Shown in pieces: positions 50,935 to 58,974 of a stretch of DNA of 64,000 nucleotides. Both the position numbers and the translations under genes were made by a program. Every line of letters starts with the position of its first letter. Position 1 is the stretch's first letter. The notes under the pieces are model-generated. The model was not told the DNA's origin, ran no database searches, and saw only the letters and a program-made list of their open reading frames with translations. Source of the DNA: Halanaeroarchaeum sp. HSR-CO (lineage in GTDB: Archaea > Halobacteriota > Halobacteria > Halobacteriales > Halobacteriaceae); the NCBI RefSeq assembly GCF_024972755.1, contig NZ_CP087724.1, positions 868,001 through 932,000 of the forward strand, written 5' to 3'.

Positions 50935-51462
50935 TTATCCGAGGAGGTATCGAAGCCAGGGACGGCGTTTGACGGCGGGATGGGACTCGAAGTAGGCATC
51001 GAGGCCGACGATGCGCCCCGCGCCGAAGGTCCACAGGGCGAACAGGACGAAGATGTAGACGACGTGCTGGTCGACGAGGAAGGCGTTCCCGAGCGGTAGA
51101 CTGGCCGCCCAGAGGAGACTCAGGATGGCCACGCCGATGGCTGCACTCAGCCGGACCGCCACACCGAATATGAGCGCCGCGCCGACGACGACGAGTCCCC
51201 AGACGAGGAGCGGGTCGAGGAGCCAGGCGAGGGACTCACCGAGGAAGGCGAAGACCCCGGATAACGGGTTCGCCGGCGAGACGGTACCGAAGAGTCCTGC
51301 CGTCGACCAGGTCGGGTTGGAGAGACGCCACATTCCCGTGTCGAAGAGGACCCAGCCGACGGACAGGCGCATCGCGACCAGCGCGTATCCGGCCAGCGTC
51401 GGCGAATACGGCACCTGCGATTCGTAACCGAGGATGCTCGTTCGGACGGTTTCTCGAGGCAT
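50935..51462 (-). CDS. DoxX family membrane protein
   Basis: The 175-residue protein has four hydrophobic helices with DoxX-like marks: YALVAMRLSVGWVLFDTGMW at the first helix, a periplasmic TAGLFGTVSPANPLSGVFAF, then VWGLVVVGAALIFGVAVRLS, AAIGVAILSLLWAASLPLGN and HVVYIFVLFALWTFGAGRIV. DoxX proteins take part in thiosulfate oxidation in some archaea, but the broad family is of unknown role. The start is the ATG at 51462 (MPRETVRTSILG). It diverges from a methyltransferase gene. Confidence 0.85.
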   Translation of the reverse strand: MPRETVRTSILGYESQVPYSPTLAGYALVAMRLSVGWVLFDTGMWRLSNPTWSTAGLFGTVSPANPLSGVFAFLGESLAWLLDPLLVWGLVVVGAALIFGVAVRLSAAIGVAILSLLWAASLPLGNAFLVDQHVVYIFVLFALWTFGAGRIVGLDAYFESHPAVKRRPWLRYLLG

Positions 51463-51597
51463 GGGCGGGGGGTATGCTCTCGCGTACGAAATCACCCGCC
51501 TTGAACCGTCCACCCGGTTGTCGAAATCTGAGAACCACCGGGACGTCGCCAGCTGGGGGATATCGCTCGCCGATCTATCTGCGCCCTTCCAGTACGG

Positions 51598-51604
51598 TTT
51601 TATT
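51598..51604 (+). promoter_or_regulatory. TATA element for the methyltransferase gene
   Basis: TTTTATT lies about 33 bases before the GTG at 51634, fitting a near-leaderless transcript from a GTG start. Confidence 0.45.
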
Positions 51605-51633
51605 CCCGGCTGTGAGTATATGTTGACAGAGAC

Positions 51634-52344
51634 GTGAAGGGCCAGGAGTGGTATCAGGAAGACGAGGTGGCCGAGGCGTACGAGGAGAAGCGCTTCTCCC
51701 GGGGCGGCCGGCTCATCGACCGACGCGAGAAGCAGGCCGTCCTCGACGCGCTCGAACCGGTCGAGGATCGAACCGTGCTCGAGATCGCCTGTGGGACCGG
51801 CAGGTTCACCGTGATGTTGGCCGAGCGGGGCGCCGATATCGTCGGCCTGGATATCTCCGGACCGATGCTGCAGCAGGGCCGCGAGAAGGCCAAGAATGCA
51901 GGCGTCATCGACCATCTCGAGTTCATGCGCGGCGATGCGGGCCGACTGCCGTTCCCCGACGACCACTTCGACGTGGTCTTCGCCATGCGATTTTTCCACC
52001 TCGCCGATACCCCGGCGGCGTTCCTGACCGAGATGGCCAGGGTCTCCAGGAACCAGGTGTTTTTCGACACCTTCAACGCCTTCTCGACGCGGAGTGCCTA
52101 CAACTGGATGCTTCCGATGGGGTCCCGGCTGTACGAGGACGACGAGGTGTCCAACCTGATCGACGAGGCGGGCCTGACACTCGAGGAATCGGCACACGAC
52201 TTCGTGTTGCCGTACGGTCTCTACCGAAAGATCCCGGACTGGCTCGCCGATCCGCTCCGCGAGGTGGACACCTCGGTGATGGACCGGGACGTCGGACAGC
52301 GGTTCGCGTCGGTCTCGTACTGGAATACGTCGATCGACGGGTGA
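51634..52344 (+). CDS. SAM-dependent methyltransferase (class I)
   Basis: The 236-residue enzyme has the class I core: motif I VLEIACGTGRFTVMLAERGA (near 48-67), acidic loop VGLDISGPMLQQGREKAKNA, motif at FMRGDAGRLPFPDDHFDVVF with FDVVF near 112, and FHLADTPAAFLTEMARVSRN. The substrate is unknown; the family includes ubiquinone/menaquinone methyltransferases. The start is a GTG at 51634 (MKGQEWYQ), supported by the TATA position. A glycosyltransferase gene follows 48 bp later. Confidence 0.83.
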   Translation: MKGQEWYQEDEVAEAYEEKRFSRGGRLIDRREKQAVLDALEPVEDRTVLEIACGTGRFTVMLAERGADIVGLDISGPMLQQGREKAKNAGVIDHLEFMRGDAGRLPFPDDHFDVVFAMRFFHLADTPAAFLTEMARVSRNQVFFDTFNAFSTRSAYNWMLPMGSRLYEDDEVSNLIDEAGLTLEESAHDFVLPYGLYRKIPDWLADPLREVDTSVMDRDVGQRFASVSYWNTSIDG

Positions 52345-52392
52345 CCGACCCGACCCGAGCGGTTTTTACCGTCCCGGTTGCTTGTCGCGACC

Positions 52393-53313
52393 ATGCACCT
52401 GTCCGTGGTGGTGCCCACACTCAACGCCCGTGATCGGCTCGCTGCGTCGCTCGACGCGCTGGCCGAACACGCTCCCGACGCCGAGATCGTCGTGGTCAAC
52501 GGTCCGTCGTCTGACGGGACGTCGGGGATGGTGCGGGACCACCCGGCCCCCGATGCGCTGCTGGAACTCTCCGAGCGGAACCTCAATAGCGCCCGGAATG
52601 CCGGTATCGCCGCCACCGCTGGAGACGTCGTCGCGTTCGTCAGCCAGGACTCACAGATCGAATCGGGATGGGTCGACACCGTGGCTACCGCGATGGAGTC
52701 CGGGGCCGACGTCGTTACGGGGCCGGTCCACCGCCGTGTCAACGGCGGCGTCACCACCGAGTCCCCCGAGACACGCTCGATGGGATCGCGGTCGGTCCAG
52801 TACTTCGACGGGGGCAACGTGGCGTTCACCCGGCCCACCATCGAGATACTGGATGGCTTCGACCAGTACCTGCACACCGGGGCCGCCCGTGATGCCGCCC
52901 ATCGGCTCGCCGGGATGGACGTCGCGGTGGAGTGGGACGCCGAGATGGTCGTCATGCGGGCGGAGACCGACGACGTCCGCCATCGCATCGGCGAGGACGA
53001 TATGCCGACGGTCCTCGGCCTGAAGTATCGATCGCTGGGATATCGCCTCGGCAAGAACTACGGGTTGAGTGGGCCGTCCCTGGCGAGCGCGTTCCGCCAT
53101 CCACTTCTCGAGGCGCTCGAAGAGGGGTGGAACGTCGTCCGCGGCGAGACCAAGCCCTCCCAGTGGCTCGCGTCCGGCCGATCGGTGGTGACGAACCTGG
53201 CGATGGGGGCCCAGGACGGGCTCGCGGCCCGGTTGAAGGATCGCTCACCGACACGGAATCCCAACGGCGTCTCGGCGCAATCGAACCGGCCCGTCACGAC
53301 GTACTCGCTCTGA
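52393..53313 (+). CDS. Family 2 glycosyltransferase
   Basis: The 306-residue GT-A enzyme starts LSVVVPTLNARDRLAASLDA, a standard GT2 N-terminus. SERNLNSARNAGIAATAGDV and FVSQDSQIESGWVD follow, with an SQDSQ acidic site in place of the usual DDD/DAD metal motif, then VQYFDGGNVAFTRPTIEILD and FDQYLHTGAARDAAHRLAGM. It has no membrane helix. Sugar and acceptor are unknown. TATA-like GGTTTTTACC lies about 27 bases before the ATG. Confidence 0.85.
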   Translation: MHLSVVVPTLNARDRLAASLDALAEHAPDAEIVVVNGPSSDGTSGMVRDHPAPDALLELSERNLNSARNAGIAATAGDVVAFVSQDSQIESGWVDTVATAMESGADVVTGPVHRRVNGGVTTESPETRSMGSRSVQYFDGGNVAFTRPTIEILDGFDQYLHTGAARDAAHRLAGMDVAVEWDAEMVVMRAETDDVRHRIGEDDMPTVLGLKYRSLGYRLGKNYGLSGPSLASAFRHPLLEALEEGWNVVRGETKPSQWLASGRSVVTNLAMGAQDGLAARLKDRSPTRNPNGVSAQSNRPVTTYSL

Positions 53314-53365
53314 GGGCGACCAGCCTTGCGCTGACTGTGGCCAGAGTCGCTCCGGCGGCGACCGG

Positions 53366-54184
53366 TCACCCCTCGGGCCCGAGCCCCGGAATCACTCGTG
53401 TCGCGTTCTTCGAGAAGACCCGTTTCATCTGATCCTCTGGGACGTCCAGGGTCAGGATCTCCATCACGCCGACGTTCGGGTGCGTCGACGGCGACCCGCT
53501 CCCGAAGAGGACCCTGTCCGGGTGTTCCATGATGGCTTGCTCCAGGAGATCCCGGTAGCGGACGATGCTCGTGTCGAGGTAGAGGCCGTCGTGGTCCTCG
53601 AGCAGTGAGATGGCCGCTGCCATCATCTCGCGGTCGAGCGGATAGCCGCCGAAGTGGCCCAGGATGACGGGGATCGGCCGCTGGAGGATGGTCGAGACGA
53701 CCTCTCGCGGAGGAAACCGTTGTCCCCCGTGGACGACGATGGGGAGTCCCACGTCCTCCAAGACGTCGAGGACGTCTTCGGTCGGCAGTCCGTCGCGGGT
53801 CGGGTCGAGTTTGAACCCGTGGAACCGATCGTCGTAGGCGTACTGCTCGATGTCCTCCGGCGACGTCTGCCATTCGTGGCGGGTCGCGGTCAGGTTCCGG
53901 ATCGGGGCCACGGTCGTCCCCACCTCCAAGGGGCCGTCGATCCGCGCGAAGGCGATGAACGGGCGTTCGACGGCCTGTCTCGCGACCGCGTTGTTGGCGC
54001 GAAGGTAGCCCTGCTCGCCCTTCTGTGCCTCCGGAAAGACCACCGAACGGACGATGCCCGCCTGGTGGTCTTCCCGTTCGAGTTCCTCCGCGTCGATGGT
54101 CCGCCCCCGGATCGGCCGTCCCGGGCCGGCGTGGAGGCGCGCGTGGACGTCGACCACCCGGAATCCGTGCTCCAGCTCCAGCAT
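53366..54184 (-). CDS. Amidohydrolase-family protein
   Basis: The 272-residue protein fits an amidohydrolase TIM barrel: VVDVHARLHAGPGRP has a metal-site-like DVHxxxH with the second His at 18; FHGFKLDPTRDGLP, PIVVHGGQRFPPREV (His near 164), PVILGHFGGYPLDREM (His near 186), and LFGSGSPSTHPNVGVM (usually an Asp-rich GSDxP; here SGSP, so that metal ligand appears changed). The substrate is unknown. The ATG at 54184 follows a TATA-like GATATACC (minus, 54208-54215). Confidence 0.78.
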   Translation of the reverse strand: MLELEHGFRVVDVHARLHAGPGRPIRGRTIDAEELEREDHQAGIVRSVVFPEAQKGEQGYLRANNAVARQAVERPFIAFARIDGPLEVGTTVAPIRNLTATRHEWQTSPEDIEQYAYDDRFHGFKLDPTRDGLPTEDVLDVLEDVGLPIVVHGGQRFPPREVVSTILQRPIPVILGHFGGYPLDREMMAAAISLLEDHDGLYLDTSIVRYRDLLEQAIMEHPDRVLFGSGSPSTHPNVGVMEILTLDVPEDQMKRVFSKNATRVIPGLGPEG

Positions 54185-54472
54185 TCGTCTGCCAGTGGCG
54201 TGGCCTGGTATATCGGTGTGACGGTCACCGGTCCGAAGAAAGGGCGGGGCAACCCGCATCGTGGAGGGCCAACTGGTGTGGTGAAGTACCACATCGAGTC
54301 GTGGATGGCCGTATCGAGTCCTGGAGAGCCGTCGTCAGCGGCGTGCCGAGCGAACGAACCGTGGGCGGGCAGTCCGGGTCGGCGAGTGTGGATGGGCCGT
54401 GCCGGGCGATGAGCAGGGGCGGACGCGTTTTATTGGGTTAGGGTCGTGGCCGGGAACTCGAGGAGTCGGTCA
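54185..54472. other. Intergenic stretch with hairpin
   Basis: These 288 bases hold the amidohydrolase promoter, a perfect hairpin TGTGGT-GAAGT-ACCACA (54277-54293) and CGCGTTTTATTGGG (54425-54438), T-rich on the plus strand. No coding frame is convincing; the downstream ends of both flanking leftward genes meet here. Confidence 0.6.
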
Positions 54473-55702
54473 CTACTGTCCGGGCGGGCCATTGCCGTTC
54501 CCCTGGCCGTTGTTGGACTTCTTCTCGCCCCTGTCGTCGTTACCGGCGTGGTCGGGCGGGCCGCGACGGTCGTCGTCGCTGGTTTCGTTTCCGTCGTCGG
54601 TCTCGGTGTCATTCTGGGTCACGTGGTCCGGCGGGCCAGCACCGTTGCCCTGGCCGGGGGTGGATTCGTTCTCGTCCGTCACGTGGGCTGGCGGACCGGG
54701 TTCCTTGTCGGCGGCCGGGTTGTTCTCGTGGACGAATGCGGAGATCTGCTGTCCGAGCGGCCCCTCGTGGTTGTTCTTGATCGCATCGATGAACTTCACC
54801 AGGGTCTGTCCGAAGTTGTCCGGGCGGTCGTCGGTCGTCGCGACCATCTCGACCGTCGTGTTCGCGGTCCGGTTGTCGTAATCGGCGACGACCGCCACCG
54901 TCACGTTCTCGTCGGGAGCGGGCAGCGACAGGGTCCCGTTGGTCGCGATGTATCCACCGCCGTCGTAGGTGTAGTTGCCGTCGGTGGCTTCGACGCTGAC
55001 GGTCGCCGTGTCGACGAATTCACCGTCGTCGGTCACTTCGACGGAGAGGCGACCGTCGTCACCCTGCCAGGCGGCGACCTGGAGGCCGAGGTCGGTCAGG
55101 GTGGCCTGTGTCTGTGCGGTCAGATCGCCACTCGTGGCGGTCACGGTGACGTCGACGGTCTCCTCGGGGTGGGGAATGTCGACGAGGCCATCGTCGTTCG
55201 TCTCGTATTCGCCATTCGTGCCCGAGTAGGACGCGTTCTCGTCGTCGAGCGTGACGTTGACGGTGGCGTTCTCGACCGGGTCGTCGTACTGGGTGACGGA
55301 GACAGTCGGTTTCTGTGCCCCGTCTTGCTCGACGGCGACCTCGAGTGACTCGTTCAGCGGAACGAGTGTGACGTTCTCCGAGACGTTCGTTCCGTCGTAC
55401 TCGGCGATCAACTCGACGTCGACGGTCTCCTCGGGATTGGGAAGGCGCACCTCGCCGTCCTCGTCCGTCACGTAGGACTCGTTGGCGGAGTAGTTACCGT
55501 CGGGGTTCACCTGTACCGTCGCGTTCTCGACGGCGGTGTCGTTCTGCGTCACGGTGACGAGCGCCTCGCCGGTATCGGACTGCTGGTCGACGGCGATGGA
55601 CAGCGAATCCGTTGCTGCCAGCGCTGCCGGAGCGGCCACGGCGGTGACCAACAGCAGGGCGGCGGCGGCGATCGCCAGGGTTCGTGTTCGAGTCGGTTCC
55701 AT
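54473..55702 (-). CDS. Secreted protein with repeated Ig-like domains and a GPPDH-rich tail
   Basis: The 409-residue protein starts with a signal peptide (LAIAAAALLLVTAVAAPAALA, cleavage near 30). Three domains of about 75-90 residues follow, each repeating a pattern like VTQNDTAVENATVQVN, then a GNY or GEY strand, then DGEVRLPNPEETVDV. That pattern is typical of carboxypeptidase-regulatory or Ig-like repeats. Many NxT/NxS sites suggest glycosylation. Residues 320-409 are Pro/Gly/Asn/Asp-rich, with GPPAHV, GPPDHV, GPPDHA and GPPGQ elements. No membrane anchor or PGF-CTERM is seen, so it may be free or bound to the S-layer. Confidence 0.8.
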   Translation of the reverse strand: MEPTRTRTLAIAAAALLLVTAVAAPAALAATDSLSIAVDQQSDTGEALVTVTQNDTAVENATVQVNPDGNYSANESYVTDEDGEVRLPNPEETVDVELIAEYDGTNVSENVTLVPLNESLEVAVEQDGAQKPTVSVTQYDDPVENATVNVTLDDENASYSGTNGEYETNDDGLVDIPHPEETVDVTVTATSGDLTAQTQATLTDLGLQVAAWQGDDGRLSVEVTDDGEFVDTATVSVEATDGNYTYDGGGYIATNGTLSLPAPDENVTVAVVADYDNRTANTTVEMVATTDDRPDNFGQTLVKFIDAIKNNHEGPLGQQISAFVHENNPAADKEPGPPAHVTDENESTPGQGNGAGPPDHVTQNDTETDDGNETSDDDRRGPPDHAGNDDRGEKKSNNGQGNGNGPPGQ

Positions 55703-55909
55703 TGCGAGTCAGCCTATCCATCGGCTATCCATAAAGCGGCCAGACGCTGGCACCGCGTTCGCGCGTGTTCGGACGAATTTCGCACACTTAAACCGAGTTT
55801 ACGGCAGTATATCGGCTGGAAACGGGGTGTCGTGGCGGCGGGGGCTGGATGCGCGTGGCCGCCCCTCGACCCCGCAGACGATCGCGATGATAGCACCTGT
55901 CACGATATC

Positions 55910-55917
55910 TATATATA
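55910..55917 (+). promoter_or_regulatory. TATA element for the thermosome gene
   Basis: TATATATA is one of the strongest TATA boxes in the window and is centred 29 bases before the ATG at 55943. It supports high basal expression, as for a chaperonin. Confidence 0.6.
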
Positions 55918-55942
55918 GAACTGCTATCCTCCTGACGGTCGT

Positions 55943-57517
55943 ATGTCCCAAGCGCAACGAGGCATGGGCAGCCCCATCTTTATCCTCGGGGAAGACGCCC
56001 AGCGGACGACCGGACGTGACGCACAGCAGTCGAACATCGCCGCCGGCAAGGCGGTCGCGGAGTCCGTCCGCACCACCCTGGGGCCGCGGGGCATGGACAA
56101 GATGCTCGTCGACGCCTCGGGGACGGTGGTCATCACCAACGACGGGGCGACCATCCTGGAGGAGATGGACATCGAGCACCCGGCCGCACAGATGCTCGTC
56201 GAGGTCGCGGAGACACAGGAGGACGCGGTCGGTGACGGCACGACGACTGCGTCGGTGCTCGCGGGCCAGTTACTCGTCCGTGCCGAGGAGTTGCTCTCCC
56301 AGGACGTGCATCCCACGACGGTTGCGGAGGGCTACGCACGCGCTCGCGACATCGCCCTCGATGCAATCGACGAACTCGTCATCGACGGCGACGTCGACGA
56401 CGAGACGCTCCAACAGGTCGCCCGGACGAGCATGACCGGCAAGGGAACTGGCCATCTCAGTGCCGAAGCCCTGGCCGAGTACGTCGTCCGCGCTATCCGC
56501 GCCGTCGAGGACGAGGAGGGCGTCAACCGCGACGACGTCCGCGTCCACACGCAGGTCGGTGCGTCCTCGGGCGCGACCGAACTCGTCGAGGGCGTCGTGG
56601 TCGACGCCGAGGCCATGCGCGACGAGATGTCCCGGCGCGTCGACGACGCGACGGTCGCCGTCCTCGACGCCAAGATCGAACCCCGCGAGACCAGCACGGA
56701 CGTGGAGTACAACATCACCGACGTCCGGCAACTCGACGAGGCCATCGCCGCCGAGGAAGCCGAACTCGGCGCGTACGCAGACGCGCTGATCGAGGCCGGT
56801 ATCGACGTCCTCGTCGCGACGAAAGACGTCGACGACCGGGTAGCCGCCCAACTCGTGAGGGCGGGCGTGGTCGCGTTCGAAGACGTCTCCTCGGCCGACG
56901 CTCGCGCCATCGCCACGGCGACGGGGAGTTCGATGTTGGGTGACGTCCGCGACATCGATGCCGACGACCTCGGATTCGCCGAGTCGGTCCGCGTCGAGAG
57001 CTACGGCGACGACGACCTGGTCTTCGTCGAGGGTGGCGCCGACGCGAAGAGCGTCACGCTGTTCGTCCGCGGTGGCACCGAACACGTCGTCGACGAACTC
57101 GAACGCGCCCTGGGTGATGCACTCGACGTGGCCACAGTGACGATCACCGATGGCGGTGTCGTCCCCGGGGCGGGTATGACCGAGATGCGTGTCGCTAACG
57201 CCGTCCGCGATGCCGCGGCTGGGGTCGAAGGGCGCGGTCAACTCGCCGTCGAGGCCTTCGCGGACGCGCTCGAGGTCATCCCGCGCACCCTCGCCGAGAA
57301 CATGGGCATGGACCCGATCGACGCGCTGGTCGACCTCCGCGCGGCGAACGAATCCGGGTCCGCCGGCGTCGTCTCGGAGGGCGAGACCGGTATCATCGCC
57401 GATCCGGTCGAACGTGGCATCGTCGACCCCGCGGCGGTCAAGCGCGAAGCCATCGAGTCCGCGACGGAGGCGGCGACGATGATCGTCCGCATCGACGACG
57501 TCATCGCCGCGGAGTGA
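55943..57517 (+). CDS. Thermosome subunit (group II chaperonin)
   Basis: The 524-residue ATP-driven folding machine subunit has [24 protein letters not shown]-like [20 protein letters not shown] (97-102), the apical domain near 190-360, and [16 protein letters not shown] and [15 protein letters not shown] near the C-terminus. It ends in DVIAAE without the Gly/Met-rich tail of other thermosome subunits, and is about 30 residues short. In Haloferax a third chaperonin lacks the tail as well, so this is probably a CCT3-like paralogue; I name it by sequence only. Its promoter has a perfect TATA. Confidence 0.93.
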   Translation: MSQAQRGMGSPIFILGEDAQRTTGRDAQQSNIAAGKAVAESVRTTLGPRGMDKMLVDASGTVVITNDGATILEEMDIEHPAAQMLVEVAETQEDAVGDGTTTASVLAGQLLVRAEELLSQDVHPTTVAEGYARARDIALDAIDELVIDGDVDDETLQQVARTSMTGKGTGHLSAEALAEYVVRAIRAVEDEEGVNRDDVRVHTQVGASSGATELVEGVVVDAEAMRDEMSRRVDDATVAVLDAKIEPRETSTDVEYNITDVRQLDEAIAAEEAELGAYADALIEAGIDVLVATKDVDDRVAAQLVRAGVVAFEDVSSADARAIATATGSSMLGDVRDIDADDLGFAESVRVESYGDDDLVFVEGGADAKSVTLFVRGGTEHVVDELERALGDALDVATVTITDGGVVPGAGMTEMRVANAVRDAAAGVEGRGQLAVEAFADALEVIPRTLAENMGMDPIDALVDLRAANESGSAGVVSEGETGIIADPVERGIVDPAAVKREAIESATEAATMIVRIDDVIAAE

Positions 57518-57523
57518 CCGGCG

Positions 57524-58285
57524 TCAGGAACGGTCCAGTACGACCGGATCGCCAACCGCGACCCGGAACGCATCGTCGCCACGCCCCTGGTTGACGGCGA
57601 GTTCGACGTTCTCGTGGCTGCCGACCGTGACGAGCCGGTGCCCCGGATCGACCATGGCGTACGTGCGACGGACCGGGGCTCGCTCGCCGTTCACCCGTAT
57701 CTCTCGACCGAACCAGTCGTCGAGCGCGTCACCGGGAACGTTCGTGATGGCGTTCCCGAAGTCGTCGATGACGAGTACCGCTCCGTGGACGGCCTGGTCG
57801 TGCCATTCTGGCGCGGGGAAATCGACCGTTTCGAACTCGCTGGTGACCGAGAACCGGTCGTCCGAGTGCAACAGGCCGGTTCCTTCCTCGTGAATCTCCG
57901 CCGCGAGCGGTGCGAACACGTCTCTCCCGTGGAAAGTCGAACTCGCGGGGTCTTCGTAGTCCACGGCGTAGACCTGAACATCGCCCTGAGCGATTCGTCG
58001 CGCCGCCGGGAGCAAGAGCCCGTTGTCCGGGCCGACGAGCACGTGGTCGCCAGCGGTGACCGCCAGGACGGCCCGTTCGGTGCCGACACCCGGATCGACC
58101 ACGGCGAGGTGGACGGCGGGTGGGAACTCCGGCACCACCTCGCGGAGCCAGAAGGCCGCTGCCCGAACGTCCTGGCGGGGCAGGTCGTGGGCCACGTCGA
58201 CGAGCTGGGCGTCGGTTCGCCGGAGGATCGCCCCCTTCATCGCGGCGGGGTAGGGTGACCCGAAGTCCGAGGCGATGGTGAGCAT
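57524..58285 (-). CDS. S-adenosyl-L-methionine hydrolase (adenosine-forming), DUF62 family
   Basis: The 253-residue protein has the marks of SAM hydroxide adenosyltransferases: LTIASDFGSPYPAAMKGAIL, DVAHDLPRQDVRAAAFWLRE, VVDPGVGTERAVLAVTAGDH and VGPDNGLLLPAARR, FHGRDVFAPLAAEI, VLVIDDFGNAITNVPGDAL, SFGTYS-like VGSHENVELAVNQGRG. The Asp/His/Arg triad splits SAM to adenosine and methionine. It starts at 58285 (MLTIASDFG), 2 bp after the stop of the NMN adenylyltransferase. Confidence 0.9.
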   Translation of the reverse strand: MLTIASDFGSPYPAAMKGAILRRTDAQLVDVAHDLPRQDVRAAAFWLREVVPEFPPAVHLAVVDPGVGTERAVLAVTAGDHVLVGPDNGLLLPAARRIAQGDVQVYAVDYEDPASSTFHGRDVFAPLAAEIHEEGTGLLHSDDRFSVTSEFETVDFPAPEWHDQAVHGAVLVIDDFGNAITNVPGDALDDWFGREIRVNGERAPVRRTYAMVDPGHRLVTVGSHENVELAVNQGRGDDAFRVAVGDPVVLDRS

Positions 58286-58287
58286 GG

Positions 58288-58815
58288 TCACTCCAGCGGG
58301 ACGTTGTCGGTGTCGCCGACGCGCTGGATGCGCTCGATCCCGTCGATCTCCTCGATGGTGTCGACGACCGGCTGGGGCAACAACGAACGCCACCCATCGT
58401 CCGCGGCCATCTTCTTTCGGATCTTCGAGCCCTTGAGGACGTCGCGATCGAACATGGGCGACTGGCGAACCGTCGTCCCGGACTCCTCGAATAGCTGGAT
58501 GACGAGGGGGTTGTTCGAGTAGGCCACTTCGAAGCGCGGACTCATACTCTCGAGGTGGCTCACCCACACCGAGTTGCGATTGATGTCCTCGATGGGGACG
58601 ACGTAGGTAACGACGTCGTCGTCGATGTCCGCGACGGACTTCGTGATCATCATGATCCGCTCGCCCGCGGTGAACGGGTCGCGCTGGGTGTGGCTCCGGT
58701 CGGCGCTCCCGATGGCGATGATCAGTTCGTCCACCTCGGTGACGATGTCCTCGACGACTTGCTGGTGGCCGTCGTGGTATGGCTGAAACCGTCCGATGTA
58801 GAGACCGCGGGTCAT
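58288..58815 (-). CDS. Nicotinamide-nucleotide adenylyltransferase
   Basis: The 175-residue enzyme makes NAD+ from NMN and ATP. GLYIGRFQPYHDGHQQVVED contains the nucleotidyltransferase motif GRFxPxHxGH (about 8-17), and KGSKIRKKMAADDG near 128-141 is the second motif (SxSxIR). The archaeal NadM length is typical. It is co-transcribed with the SAM hydrolase (2 bp apart). A TATA-like ATTACTAAGG element lies about 28 bases before the ATG, and the Shine-Dalgarno-like AAAGG is next to the start. Confidence 0.93.
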   Translation of the reverse strand: MTRGLYIGRFQPYHDGHQQVVEDIVTEVDELIIAIGSADRSHTQRDPFTAGERIMMITKSVADIDDDVVTYVVPIEDINRNSVWVSHLESMSPRFEVAYSNNPLVIQLFEESGTTVRQSPMFDRDVLKGSKIRKKMAADDGWRSLLPQPVVDTIEEIDGIERIQRVGDTDNVPLE

Positions 58816-58974
58816 CCTTTGCCGTCCGTACCGCGGGTGGCATTACTAAGGTTGTTATGTCCGGTTCGGCCAGCGGTTCCACCGAAATCGGCAGGTGTCG
58901 TAGGGGTGAGCTGAGCCGCAGGGAGAAAGTATATCAATCTACCCGCCGTTTTTTCGAACCGACGAAACACTTCT

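Noticed and set aside
54185-54472. Small open frames in the gap before the secreted repeat protein
   Set aside because: None has a promoter, the composition of coding DNA or a convincing start; they look like antisense or chance frames.
57524-58882. Long upstream extension of the SAM hydrolase frame
   Set aside because: The extension overlaps the NMN adenylyltransferase in another frame and is Arg-rich. The ATG at 58285 gives the family N-terminus and normal spacing.
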